The position numbers and the translations under genes were made by a program. The notes under the pieces were generated by a model. That model saw nothing but the letters and a program-made list of their open reading frames with translations, made no database searches and had not been told where the DNA came from. From contig VBBE01000036.1 of assembly GCA_005884605.1 (NCBI GenBank), forward strand, positions 1 to 25,599: 25,599 nucleotides of DNA. The letters are read 5' to 3'. The DNA comes from Candidatus Bathyarchaeota archaeon (GTDB lineage: Archaea; Thermoproteota; Bathyarchaeia; 40CM-2-53-6). Positions within the stretch are counted from its first letter, which is position 1, and the number at the start of each line of letters is the position of its first letter. Positions 1-7,805 of this stretch are shown here, in pieces.

Positions 1-1
1 G

Positions 2-1396
2 TTCCCAGAGCACAACCAATCTCCACGTAACGCTTACGAATCAGCCATGGCGAAACAAGCCTTGGGCGTTTTCTCGACCAACTTCTTCACCAGGGTGGAC
101 TCTCGATCCCATCTCCTCCACTATCCACAAACACCCATCGTCCAGACGAAACCGATGGAGGTATTCAACTATCTCGAACGTCCCTCTGGACAAAACGTGG
201 TCGTAGCGATCCTATCTTTCCAAGGCTACAACATGGAAGACGCGATCATCATCAACAAATCCTCAGTCGACAGAGGCCTCTTCCGGTCAACCTTCTACCG
301 AATCTACGAAGCTGAAAGCAGACAGTACCTCGGAGGACTGCGGGACAAGTTTGAAATCCCGGAAGCAGGGATCAGAGGATACCGCGGGGACCGCTACTAC
401 CGACTCATAGAAGAAGATGGAATGATCTCTCCTGAAGCTGAAGCCACAGGCAATACAGTTCTTGTTGGACGAACAAGCCCGCCAAGATTCATGGAGGAAT
501 ACCGCGAGTTCGAAGCAAAGGGCCCTACGAAGCGAGACTCTTCAGTCACGATGAGACCCTCAGAACAGGGAACTATCGACCAAGTCTTCGTAACCGAATC
601 CATTGAAGGAAGCAAGCTTGTCAAGGTAAAGGTAAGAGACCTGCGAGTCCCAGAACTAGGCGACAAGTTCGCCTCTCGCCATGGACAGAAAGGAGTGATA
701 GGGCTCCTTGTACCACAAGAAGACATGCCCTTCACAGTCGACGGAGTCGTTCCAGACGTCATAATCAATCCCCACGCCATACCATCAAGAATGACAATAG
801 GCCAGTTCGTAGAAACACTTGGCGGAAAACTCGCATCCCAAATGGGAGAAATCATGGACGGAACAGCCTTCGAAAACATCGGACCCCAAGCTATCGGCGA
901 CATGTTGACCAAACTCGGCTTCGAGAAGAGTGGACGAGAACCCCTCTACAACGGGATTACGGGTGAACGGCTCGCCGCAGACCTGTTCATAGGCGTCGTC
1001 TACTACCAGAAACTCCACCATATGGTAGCCGACAAGATGCACGCCCGAGCCAGAGGCCAAGTCCAAATGCTCACACGTCAACCCACCGAGGGCAGAGCCA
1101 GAGGAGGAGGATTACGATTTGGAGAAATGGAACGAGACTGCCTCATCGGACACGGCGCATCCGCTCTACTTCGAGACAGGCTACTAGAAGAATCTGACAA
1201 ATACATCGCCTACGTTTGCGAGACATGCGGCACTCTCGCATATCACGATATCAAGCAAAACAAGTACATCTGTCGCATCGACGCTGAGAAAGCCGTCATT
1301 TCCCCTGTCGCAATATCCTACGCGTTCAAACTCCTAGTCCAAGAGCTGATGGCTCTCGGAATCGCACCACGACTGAACTTGGAAGAGAGAGCATAG
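2..1396 (+). CDS. rpoB: DNA-directed RNA polymerase subunit B, 3' part (5' end outside window)
   Basis: This is the C-terminal ~464 residues of the second-largest RNA polymerase subunit. The reading frame is open from base 2 and starts with FPEHNQSPRNAYESAMAKQA, a hallmark of the RpoB/Rpb2 catalytic core, so the ATG at 47 is an internal Met and the gene begins before the window. Visible in order are the hybrid-binding region (GYNMEDAIIINKSS), the GDKFASRHGQKGVIG block that helps form the active centre, the MTIGQ segment, the RARGQVQMLTRQPTEGRARGG region and a C-terminal zinc site (CETCG and a later CRID). It acts in the cytoplasm with the A subunit, whose gene starts 2 bases after its TAG stop. 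Whether B is whole or split as in methanogens cannot be judged because the 5' half is missing. Confidence 0.97.
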   Translation, partial: FPEHNQSPRNAYESAMAKQALGVFSTNFFTRVDSRSHLLHYPQTPIVQTKPMEVFNYLERPSGQNVVVAILSFQGYNMEDAIIINKSSVDRGLFRSTFYRIYEAESRQYLGGLRDKFEIPEAGIRGYRGDRYYRLIEEDGMISPEAEATGNTVLVGRTSPPRFMEEYREFEAKGPTKRDSSVTMRPSEQGTIDQVFVTESIEGSKLVKVKVRDLRVPELGDKFASRHGQKGVIGLLVPQEDMPFTVDGVVPDVIINPHAIPSRMTIGQFVETLGGKLASQMGEIMDGTAFENIGPQAIGDMLTKLGFEKSGREPLYNGITGERLAADLFIGVVYYQKLHHMVADKMHARARGQVQMLTRQPTEGRARGGGLRFGEMERDCLIGHGASALLRDRLLEESDKYIAYVCETCGTLAYHDIKQNKYICRIDAEKAVISPVAISYAFKLLVQELMALGIAPRLNLEERA

Positions 1397-1398
1397 CG

Positions 1399-4300
1399 AT
1401 GTCTCTCGCGACAATGGAAGAAGCTCACAAGGTAATCCAGAGCATCCGATTCACACTATTATCACCCTCAGAGCTTCGAAAACTATCGGCGGTGGAGGTT
1501 CAGGCTGCGGACACCTACGATGAGGACGGAGTCCCGATTGTATCCGGACTGATGGACGGCAGGCTCGGGACCCTTGAACCCCGCCAAAAATGCAAGACCT
1601 GCGGCAACACCGCCTCCGCTTGCCCCGGACACTTTGGCCACATTGAGCTGGCAGAACCTGTTATCCATGTCAGCTTCGCAAAACTCATTCATCGACTCCT
1701 CTCAATTACCTGCCGAAACTGTGGCAGAATACTGCTGAGTGAAGAGAAGATCGAGAAATTCAAAGTACGCCACGCCGATCTCAAACTACGCCTAAACACC
1801 GTACCTGACGCCTTCCTGGACGAGATCATCAAAGACGCCAAGAAGGCCCAACAGTGTCCTCACTGTGGGCAAAGACAGTACCCAATCGAACATGGCAAGC
1901 CCACCACCTTCCACGAGATTGTGGCCGAGGGAGGCGCGGTGCGATTGACCCCCAGTACGGTCCGAGAGAGGCTTGAGAGAATTCCTGACGATGACTTGAT
2001 TCTTCTCGGAATGGATCCCAAAGCCGCACGGCCCGAGTGGGCTGTCCTTCAAGTCATGCCCGTCCCTCCCGTCTCGGTCAGACCCTCGATAACTCTAGAG
2101 TCCGGCATCAGGTCGGAGGACGATCTGACTCACAAGCTCGTCGACATCATAAGGATCAACCAGAAATTGCGAGAGGCGCTTGAATCCGGAGTTCCCATCA
2201 ACATCATTCAAGAACTCCACGAACTGCTCCAATACCACGTAACCACATACTTTGACAACGAGGTTTCAGGCCTGCCCCCTGCGAGACACAGGTCTGGAAG
2301 GGCCTTGAAGACCCTCGTTCAGCGACTGAAAGGAAAAGAGGGAAGATTCAGAGGCAACCTATCGGGCAAACGAGTTGATTTTTCAGCCCGAACAGTCGTA
2401 TCTCCCGACCCGAACCTAGACATCAATGAAGTAGGAGTACCCCTCGATGTTGCAAGCCGCCTAACGATTCCTGAGAAGGCCACTGACTACAATCTCGAAG
2501 AGATGAAGCGACTCATCAGCAACGGCCCTGACACTTATCCAGGGTCACTATACATTGTCCGTCCCGATGGCCGACGGGTCCGGCTCGAATTCGTTACAGA
2601 TAGAAAAGTTGTCGCGGAAGCGCTCCAGCCCGGCTTCGTGGTCGAGAGACATCTCAGAGATGGCGATATTGTGCTCTTCAACAGGCAACCGAGCCTACAC
2701 AGAATGTCCATCATGGCACACCGCGTCCGAGTCCTCCCCTACAAGACCTTCAGGCTCAACCCAACCGTCTGTCCGCCCTACAACGCGGACTTTGACGGTG
2801 ACGAGATGAACCTCCACGTTCCACAAGGCGAAGAGGCCCGGACCGAGGCCCGCCTCCTCATGCAGGTCCAGGACCAGATCCTCTCCCCAAGATACGGAGG
2901 ACCGATCATCGGAGCGATCCGAGACTCACTGACCGCAGCCTTCCTTCTAACACAGAAGTCAACACTTCTGGATCGTCCAACTGTTTCGAAGTTACTGGCG
3001 GCTGCCGGCTTCGAGGGACCTATGCCCGGACCGGCAGTGACAAAACCTGAAGAGAAATGGACCGGCAAACAGATCTTCAGCATCGTCATCCCCAAAGGCT
3101 TCAATTTCGTGTCGAAATCCAACCTGTCAAGCTACTACAAGTGCGCGGACTGCGACAAGGGAGTTCTTCACGACTGCCCGTACGATGCCTTCATCGTGAT
3201 CAAAGATGGCGTCCTTGAGCAAGGAGTGATCGACAAGGCGTCTATCGGTGCCGAAAAATCAGAGAGCCTCTTCCACCGTATAGTTAAGGACTATGGAGCG
3301 GAAGATGCAAGAACGTTCCTCAACGCGGTCACAAAACTTCTCGATCGATACATGGTTCTTCGAGGGTTCACATACGCGTTCGACGAACTCGAGATTCCCG
3401 CGGCCACCAAGGAAAAGATCGCTAAAGCCATCGCCAAGGCGGAGGAGAAGGTCAACGAGTACATCGACAGCTACCGCAAAGAGACGCTAGAACGGTTGCC
3501 GGGGCAGTCATTGGAAGAATCTTTGGAGCTCTACATCATGAACGAGCTTTCTAGAGCGCGAGATGTGGCGGGTGAGTTCGCCGACCAGTACTTCCAGATG
3601 GACAACAGTGGGGTGATCATGAGCAGGGCAGGAGCCCGAGGCTCAACGCTCAACATATCCCAGATGACCGCAAGCGTCGGCCAACAATCGATTCGAGGAA
3701 AAAGAATCCTAAGGGGATATCGTGGGAGAGCATTATCATTTTTCAAACCTGGAGACGCTGGGGCGGCGGCTCGAGGATTCGTCTACAATTCTTACCGAGA
3801 CGGGCTTGAACCCATCGAATTTTTCTTCCATGCAATGGGAGGAAGAGAAGGACTGGTGGATACGGCGGTCCGGACCCAGCAGAGCGGATACATGCAACGA
3901 CGCCTAATCAACGCCCTGGAGCATCTCAGGGTCGAATATGATTCAACCGTCAGGGATTCCCGGGGCAACATAATCCAGGTCCGTTACGGGGAGGATGGTG
4001 TGGACACGGCGAAGAGCGATCACGGCAAGGCTGTAAACATCGATCGACTCATAGAACGCATCCGGCTTACTATGAAGAAGGGAACGGCCGCGACCAAGGA
4101 ATACGTCGAGGATGAGGTGGACAAGGCGAACAATACTCTCTCGCCCTTGATACTCAACAAGCTGCGTCAGAGCCTGATAAACGCGAAACTGCCTAAGCCT
4201 GCTGTTGACGAGACAGTGTTGGAGGCCATAGAGAATTACAAACGCGCTTTGGTCGAGCCGGGCGAGGCGGCAGGAATCGTTTCCGCACAATCCATCGGCG

Positions 4301-5244
4301 AACCTGGTACGCAGATGACGCTCAGAACCTTCCACTTCGCCGGAGTCCGAGAGCAAAACGTGACCTTGGGACTTCCAAGACTCATTGAGATCGTGGACGC
4401 ACGCAAAATCCCCTCAACCCCAAACATGACCGTGTTCTTGGATGCGAAACACCGGGCGAGCAGAGAGAAAGCCCAGGAGGTAGCAACACAGCTCACTCAT
4501 GCTACGTTAGAGGATATTGCTAGCTCATTCGAATCCGATGTCACACGGATGAGAATTGATGTGAAGCTGAACCCGCAAGCAATGCGGGAGAGAGAGATTA
4601 CAGTCCAGGATGTACGAGATGCGGTGAAACCGCCGAACTGCGAGGTGAAAGTCGAAGGATACCATGTAGAAATCAAGTCGAAGGAGCTTGAGATCCCCCA
4701 GTTCAGGCGCCTAGCCAGCAAACTCCTGGTCCATCACGTCAAAGGCTTGCCCGCGGTCCGAAGAGCTCTTGTTATCGAGGAAAAAGGAGAATGGATAGTC
4801 CGGACGGAAGGATCAAGCCTCGCTTTGGCCTTCGAAGTCCCGGGCGTTGACACAAGCCGGACAGTGAGCAATAACATTAACGAGACAGCCGTCGTCCTCG
4901 GGATCGAAGCAGCCCGCAACGTAATAATCAAGGAAGCGCTAGGAGTACTGGAGGAACAGGGTCTAGATGTGGACATCCGACACGTGATGCTGGTGGCAGA
5001 TATGATGACCTCATCAGGCGAAGTCCTGCAAGTCGGACGCCACGGTGTCAGCGGGGAGAAAGCAAGCACTCTTGCCAAGGCAGCCTTCGAGATCACAATA
5101 CCCACGATCGTAGATGCTGCAGTCAAGGGCATCGTAGACACTCTAAGGGGCGTCGCGGAAAACGTGATCGTCGGTCAACAAGTACCAATGGGCACAGGCC
5201 TCATAGAAGTATCAATGTCAATGTCCCGGAAAGGGAGCAAGTAG
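1399..5244 (+). CDS. rpoA: DNA-directed RNA polymerase subunit A, unsplit A'+A'' form (1281 aa)
   Basis: Largest RNA polymerase subunit, carrying the catalytic magnesium site. N-terminal zinc ligands are visible at C65, C68, C75 and H78, a further CxxC at 105-108, and another near residues 154-157. The catalytic loop NADFDGDEMN lies at residues ~462-471, with all three Asp present. The funnel follows, then the bridge helix region (GAAARGFVYNSY), and the A'' part opens near residue 953 with EPGEAAGIVSAQSIGEPGTQ and the trigger loop TLRTFHFAGV. In most archaea A' and A'' are separate genes of ~880 and ~390 aa; here one uninterrupted ORF of about their summed length covers both, as reported for Thaumarchaeota and some relatives and as in eukaryotes. 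Start ATG is 2 bases after the rpoB stop, so the genes are surely co-transcribed. Confidence 0.97.
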   Translation: MSLATMEEAHKVIQSIRFTLLSPSELRKLSAVEVQAADTYDEDGVPIVSGLMDGRLGTLEPRQKCKTCGNTASACPGHFGHIELAEPVIHVSFAKLIHRLLSITCRNCGRILLSEEKIEKFKVRHADLKLRLNTVPDAFLDEIIKDAKKAQQCPHCGQRQYPIEHGKPTTFHEIVAEGGAVRLTPSTVRERLERIPDDDLILLGMDPKAARPEWAVLQVMPVPPVSVRPSITLESGIRSEDDLTHKLVDIIRINQKLREALESGVPINIIQELHELLQYHVTTYFDNEVSGLPPARHRSGRALKTLVQRLKGKEGRFRGNLSGKRVDFSARTVVSPDPNLDINEVGVPLDVASRLTIPEKATDYNLEEMKRLISNGPDTYPGSLYIVRPDGRRVRLEFVTDRKVVAEALQPGFVVERHLRDGDIVLFNRQPSLHRMSIMAHRVRVLPYKTFRLNPTVCPPYNADFDGDEMNLHVPQGEEARTEARLLMQVQDQILSPRYGGPIIGAIRDSLTAAFLLTQKSTLLDRPTVSKLLAAAGFEGPMPGPAVTKPEEKWTGKQIFSIVIPKGFNFVSKSNLSSYYKCADCDKGVLHDCPYDAFIVIKDGVLEQGVIDKASIGAEKSESLFHRIVKDYGAEDARTFLNAVTKLLDRYMVLRGFTYAFDELEIPAATKEKIAKAIAKAEEKVNEYIDSYRKETLERLPGQSLEESLELYIMNELSRARDVAGEFADQYFQMDNSGVIMSRAGARGSTLNISQMTASVGQQSIRGKRILRGYRGRALSFFKPGDAGAAARGFVYNSYRDGLEPIEFFFHAMGGREGLVDTAVRTQQSGYMQRRLINALEHLRVEYDSTVRDSRGNIIQVRYGEDGVDTAKSDHGKAVNIDRLIERIRLTMKKGTAATKEYVEDEVDKANNTLSPLILNKLRQSLINAKLPKPAVDETVLEAIENYKRALVEPGEAAGIVSAQSIGEPGTQMTLRTFHFAGVREQNVTLGLPRLIEIVDARKIPSTPNMTVFLDAKHRASREKAQEVATQLTHATLEDIASSFESDVTRMRIDVKLNPQAMREREITVQDVRDAVKPPNCEVKVEGYHVEIKSKELEIPQFRRLASKLLVHHVKGLPAVRRALVIEEKGEWIVRTEGSSLALAFEVPGVDTSRTVSNNINETAVVLGIEAARNVIIKEALGVLEEQGLDVDIRHVMLVADMMTSSGEVLQVGRHGVSGEKASTLAKAAFEITIPTIVDAAVKGIVDTLRGVAENVIVGQQVPMGTGLIEVSMSMSRKGSK

Positions 5245-5250
5245 AACCAG

Positions 5251-5559
5251 TTGGACGTGAACAAACAGATCCGGATGGCCGTTAAGACCGGCAAGGTCGA
5301 GTTCGGAAGCAAGATCACTCTCTCCAGCGCCTCCCTCGGGAGAGCAAAGCTCTTGATCCTCGCAAGCAATTGCCCAACAGATTTTCGCGAGAACATCGTA
5401 TATGACGCGGAACAGTCCGAGGTTCCAGTCTACGTCTTCCAAGGCAGCAGCCTCGACCTGGGAGCGCTCTGCGAGAAACCCTTCCCAGTCGCATCAATGG
5501 TCGTTAAAGAACCCGGTGATTCAGAGGTCTTGAAGCTGGCTGAGAAGAATAATGAGTAA
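5251..5559 (+). CDS. rpl30e: Ribosomal protein L30e
   Basis: A 102-residue protein with the archaeal L30e pattern: MDVNKQIRMAVKTGKVEFGS, then a hydrophobic AKLLILASNCP strand-turn and VPVYVFQGSSLDLG near residue 70, matching the L7Ae/L30e RNA-binding fold. It belongs to the large ribosomal subunit. The start is TTG, 6 bases after the rpoA stop; no ATG alternative exists in the same frame before the conserved N-terminus. Position between rpoA and nusA is the standard archaeal order and supports the call. Its last 8 bases overlap the start of the decayed homing endonuclease remnant. Confidence 0.93.
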   Translation: MDVNKQIRMAVKTGKVEFGSKITLSSASLGRAKLLILASNCPTDFRENIVYDAEQSEVPVYVFQGSSLDLGALCEKPFPVASMVVKEPGDSEVLKLAEKNNE

Positions 5560-5803
5560 TATTGCTTATCTTGCTGGGGTTTTGAAGGGAGATGGTTATC
5601 TCTATAGAGGACAGACTGGAAGGCCACGCTTTCAAGTCGACCTTCTTGGAATTGCAGGACGGGGCAGGGTTCAACAGGTTCCTAGCCACATTTGGTGGAA
5701 AGGCATGAGACTGCAAGTAAACGTGCATTGTTTAATCCGTGAGTGGAACCGTTCACTCGGGAATGCAAGGAATATTTTTCATCATTTCATTTGGAGGATT
5801 TAG
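5552..5803 (+). pseudogene. Decayed LAGLIDADG homing endonuclease remnant between rpl30e and nusA
   Basis: The 83-codon frame starts with ATG overlapping the rpl30e stop and encodes YLAGVLKGDGYL at residues ~6-17, an excellent first LAGLIDADG helix (L-A-G-V-L-K-G-D-G), followed by RPRFQVDLL, a normal beta-strand continuation. After ~33 residues the sense moves to other frames: the frame at 5670 reads FNRFLATFGGKA and stops at 5706-5708, sense returns to the first frame (RLQVNVHCLIREWNR, from about 5708), and near 5743 the third frame gives FTRECKEYFSSF. This mosaic looks like a homing endonuclease N-terminal half with several small indels and no second half. Base use is more AT-rich at the start than in neighbouring genes. 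Homing function is therefore very probably lost. The possibility that it is a short intact gene of unknown role is less likely. Confidence 0.7.
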
Positions 5804-5811
5804 AACAAGTG

Positions 5812-6249
5812 ATGCTTCAGCCCAAGATCAAGCTGACTAGTGAAGAAATGAAGTACATGGCCCTCTTCGAGACCACCACAGGCGCCACCGTCCAAGACTG
5901 CTTGATCGACGAGAAGCTCGGACGCATCATCTTCGTAGCAAAGCCCGGCGACATGGGACTCGCGATCGGAAAGGGAGGAAAGAACATCAACCAGCTGCGT
6001 CGCATGACAAGCCGGCAGATCGAGGTCGTGGAGTATGCGGAGACCCCTGAAGGCTTGATCCGGAACAGCCTCTCGCCAGCAAGGATCAAAGAGATCCGAG
6101 TAACAGAAAGGCCGGACAAGAAAATCGTGGTTGTCGAGGTGGACGCTCAGGATAAGGCGATCGCTATCGGAAAGAACGGCCGGACTATCGACAAGACACG
6201 TTTACTTGTGAAGAGATACTTCGACATCGACCACGTAGTTGTGCAGTAA
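5812..6249 (+). CDS. nusA: NusA-like transcription factor with two KH domains
   Basis: About 145 residues, the usual size of archaeal NusA, which keeps only the two RNA-binding KH domains of the bacterial factor. The first KH domain has the GxxG-type loop AIGKGGKNINQLR near residue 50, and the second has AIGKNGRTIDKTR near residue 120. It probably binds RNA during transcription elongation or termination, or during ribosomal RNA synthesis. The ATG at 5812 (MLQPKIKLTSEE) is chosen because a GGAGGA ribosome binding site lies at 5793-5798 and homology begins there; GTG at 5809 is equally possible. The frame is open back to a GTG at 5743, but that stretch belongs to the endonuclease remnant. A hairpin with a T run follows the stop. 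Confidence 0.92.
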   Translation: MLQPKIKLTSEEMKYMALFETTTGATVQDCLIDEKLGRIIFVAKPGDMGLAIGKGGKNINQLRRMTSRQIEVVEYAETPEGLIRNSLSPARIKEIRVTERPDKKIVVVEVDAQDKAIAIGKNGRTIDKTRLLVKRYFDIDHVVVQ

Positions 6250-6260
6250 ACGTCTCGATT

Positions 6261-6291
6261 GAGATAGGTAGTAGGAATCTCCCAATTTTTT
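6261..6291 (+). terminator. Probable terminator after nusA
   Basis: An inverted repeat GAGAT (6261-6265) / ATCTC (6277-6281) is followed by a run of six T at 6286-6291, a few bases after the nusA stop. T runs are the main termination signal of archaeal RNA polymerase; the stem is short, so the hairpin may not matter. Confidence 0.5.
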
Positions 6292-6601
6292 CCTCTCGAC
6301 GCTCTGGCGTCTCGAGGTGTTCTGCTCTTATCCCCCCATCTGTTTTCTAGACAAGATTTCCTGTCTGGGATGGATAATGGGCGGACATTGCGATTCAGGG
6401 CACGAGACGGGCTATTTGAAAATCCGTGATACCGGAAATCTAGATCCTTCCTGAACAATTTGGAGCGAATGCTTGACTGATCTTTCAGATTCCGGATCAG
6501 GGCTTATTCTGGGCGATTACTCGGTCTGGACTGACCAGATAACCGAGTTCTCTTGGCGTCTAGCCGTTATCCGAGCTAGAGGACAACCTACGATTGAGTG
6601 A
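6292..6601. other. Intergenic stretch after nusA, no gene seen
   Basis: No convincing coding frame and no tRNA-like TTCGA loop in either strand. It holds a strong hairpin at 6520-6547 (CTCGGTCTGG pairing with CCAG and ACCGAG, with a 3-base ATA bulge and ACTGA loop) and a weaker imperfect inverted repeat at 6295-6317 (CTCGACGC/GCGTCTCGAG). The first hairpin lies about 55 bases beyond the stop of the small minus-strand ORF and could be part of its 3' end. The long minus-strand frame covering 6147-6458 overlaps nusA and looks spurious. Confidence 0.4.
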
Positions 6602-6823
6602 CTATTCGTGTCCGCACCGATAACTGAGGACTTGGCACAAAGCTCGTGGCGCGCTCTCGGTCTCAAAGACGTGCATCTTCCCCTTACAAGCTGATTTGAA
6701 GGTCAGGGCCTCATGAGTGTAATGAAAGTTCGACTTGGGATCAGGCGTGGCTTCTTGAGATATGATAAGAATATCTTCCTTGAAATCCACCAAGACTCCA
6801 TCGATAGTTTCTCTCTTCTCCAT
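6602..6823 (-). CDS. Possible small protein of unknown function (73 aa)
   Basis: Not recognised. The 73-residue frame has a balanced, protein-like composition (MEKRETIDGVLVDFKEDILI, then a KSACKGKMHVFETE segment) with two further Cys near the end, no membrane helix and no signal peptide. It starts with ATG, and a TATA-like AATTAA element at 6851-6856 lies about 28-30 bases upstream on the minus strand, which fits a leaderless archaeal transcript. It interrupts the usual nusA-rps12 order and points away from rps12, so rps12 must have its own promoter. The opposite-strand frame 6762-7157 runs through the rps12 start and is not credible. It may still be a chance ORF. Confidence 0.4.
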   Translation of the reverse strand: MEKRETIDGVLVDFKEDILIISQEATPDPKSNFHYTHEALTFKSACKGKMHVFETESAPRALCQVLSYRCGHE

Positions 6824-6937
6824 GTCTCATTTCGCTCAAGTGGTTCTCAGAATTAAGGTTGCCTCGTCGGCATTGACACAGATTCACCAAGAACAGAGTC
6901 TTTCCCTGCCTGACAGGGGACGATTCTCTCTGAAACC

Positions 6938-6963
6938 GGTTGCCGTCAATCTAAAAAGCAACC
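6938..6963 (+). promoter_or_regulatory. Likely rps12 promoter with inverted repeat
   Basis: A TATA-like TCTAAAAAG (6950-6958) sits ~40 bases before the rps12 ATG and is enclosed by a perfect 6-bp inverted repeat, GGTTGC (6938-6943) and GCAACC (6958-6963). That layout could place a regulator over the TATA element, or simply form a hairpin in readthrough RNA. Confidence 0.4.
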
Positions 6964-6997
6964 TAGCTAGTCGTTTGCCTCCCCAATCGGTGAATGA

Positions 6998-7435
6998 ATG
7001 GCTAAGGCGTCTAGGGGGCTGTTCGCAGCCCAGAAACTCCGGAAGAGACGGAAAGAGTTCAGGTGGGCCTATGCACCCTACAAGCGACGAATGCTTGGAT
7101 TGGATTACAAATCCGACCCGCTTCAAGGAGCGCCACAGGGAAAAGCCATCGTACTAGAGAAGGTTGGGGTGGAATGCCGCCAGCCCAACAGCGCAGTTCG
7201 GAAATGTGTGAGGGCCCAGATCATTAAGAATGGAAAGACTGTGACGGCTTTTCTTCCGGGTGATGGGGCGTTGAACTTCATAGACGAACATGACGAGGTT
7301 GAGATCGAAGGCATTGGTGGTGCCGAGGGCAAAGCGTACGGTGACCTTCCGGGAACGCGTTATCGTGTTTTCACGGTCAACGGTGTCAGTCTTGACGCGT
7401 TGTTGAAGGGGAAGAAAGAGAAGCCTCGACGTTAG
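6998..7435 (+). CDS. rps12: Ribosomal protein S12 (archaeal S12p / S23e type)
   Basis: 145 residues, normal for archaeal S12. The basic N-terminus [20 protein letters not shown], the [16 protein letters not shown] segment, the universally conserved [12 protein letters not shown] loop near residue 62 that sits at the decoding centre, and [17 protein letters not shown] are all present. ATG at 6998 gives the family start. In many archaea rps12 is followed by rps7 and EF-1alpha; here a zinc finger gene and a convergent gcvT follow, so the str-like cluster is interrupted both before and after this gene. Confidence 0.96.
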   Translation: MAKASRGLFAAQKLRKRRKEFRWAYAPYKRRMLGLDYKSDPLQGAPQGKAIVLEKVGVECRQPNSAVRKCVRAQIIKNGKTVTAFLPGDGALNFIDEHDEVEIEGIGGAEGKAYGDLPGTRYRVFTVNGVSLDALLKGKKEKPRR

Positions 7436-7591
7436 CCTTTATTCGTAAAGAAAGATTACAGATAATATCTGTCCCGGTTAGACTTGTCCCTGTAGGTTAG
7501 GTACCGGTTTACTTATCTTTTTGAGTAGGAAATGTCCAAACGGCTTTAGTAACGATCGCTAATACGGTGAGAACTCCCGGAGAGATGAAAA

Positions 7592-7741
7592 ATGGCACTG
7601 GTATGGGGCGCAGTATGCACCGACTGCCAAAAATTAGCAGTAGAAAACTGCCCCCACTGCAGCAGAGACCTGTGCGAAAAGCACAGCACGCTACACGAAT
7701 GCGACCAGCTCAAAGCCCGAAGCTTCGAAGTGGCCGGCTAA
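7592..7741 (+). CDS. Small AN1-like zinc finger protein (49 aa)
   Basis: A short frame encoding 49 residues, beginning MALVWGAVCTDCQKLA and carrying eight metal-ligand candidates in the order C-x2-C-x7-C-x2-C-x4-C-x2-H-x3-H-x-C (C9, C12, C20, C23, C28, H31, H35, C37). This ligand order matches the AN1 zinc finger, which binds two zinc ions, with slightly shorter spacers than the eukaryotic consensus. A GGAG motif at 7579-7582 stands ~9 bases before the ATG. Archaeal AN1-type proteins are usually small and of unknown partner; a protein- or nucleic-acid-binding role is inference. The gene stands alone between rps12 and the convergent gcvT. A different frame over the same bases (7567-7836) lacks any such pattern and is spurious. 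Confidence 0.72.
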   Translation: MALVWGAVCTDCQKLAVENCPHCSRDLCEKHSTLHECDQLKARSFEVAG

Positions 7742-7805
7742 ACCATAATCCGCCTAACTGCTCGAACAAACATTCTACGGCCTCGAGAAATAGCGCGCCA
7801 TCGAC

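Noticed and set aside
6147..6458. 103-codon minus-strand ORF over the nusA 3' end
   Set aside because: Overlaps nusA and the terminator region; Arg/Pro/Ser-rich composition typical of a spurious frame.
6762..7157. 131-codon plus-strand ORF ahead of rps12
   Set aside because: It runs out of frame through the rps12 start and coding region, and its composition is not protein-like; rps12 is certain.
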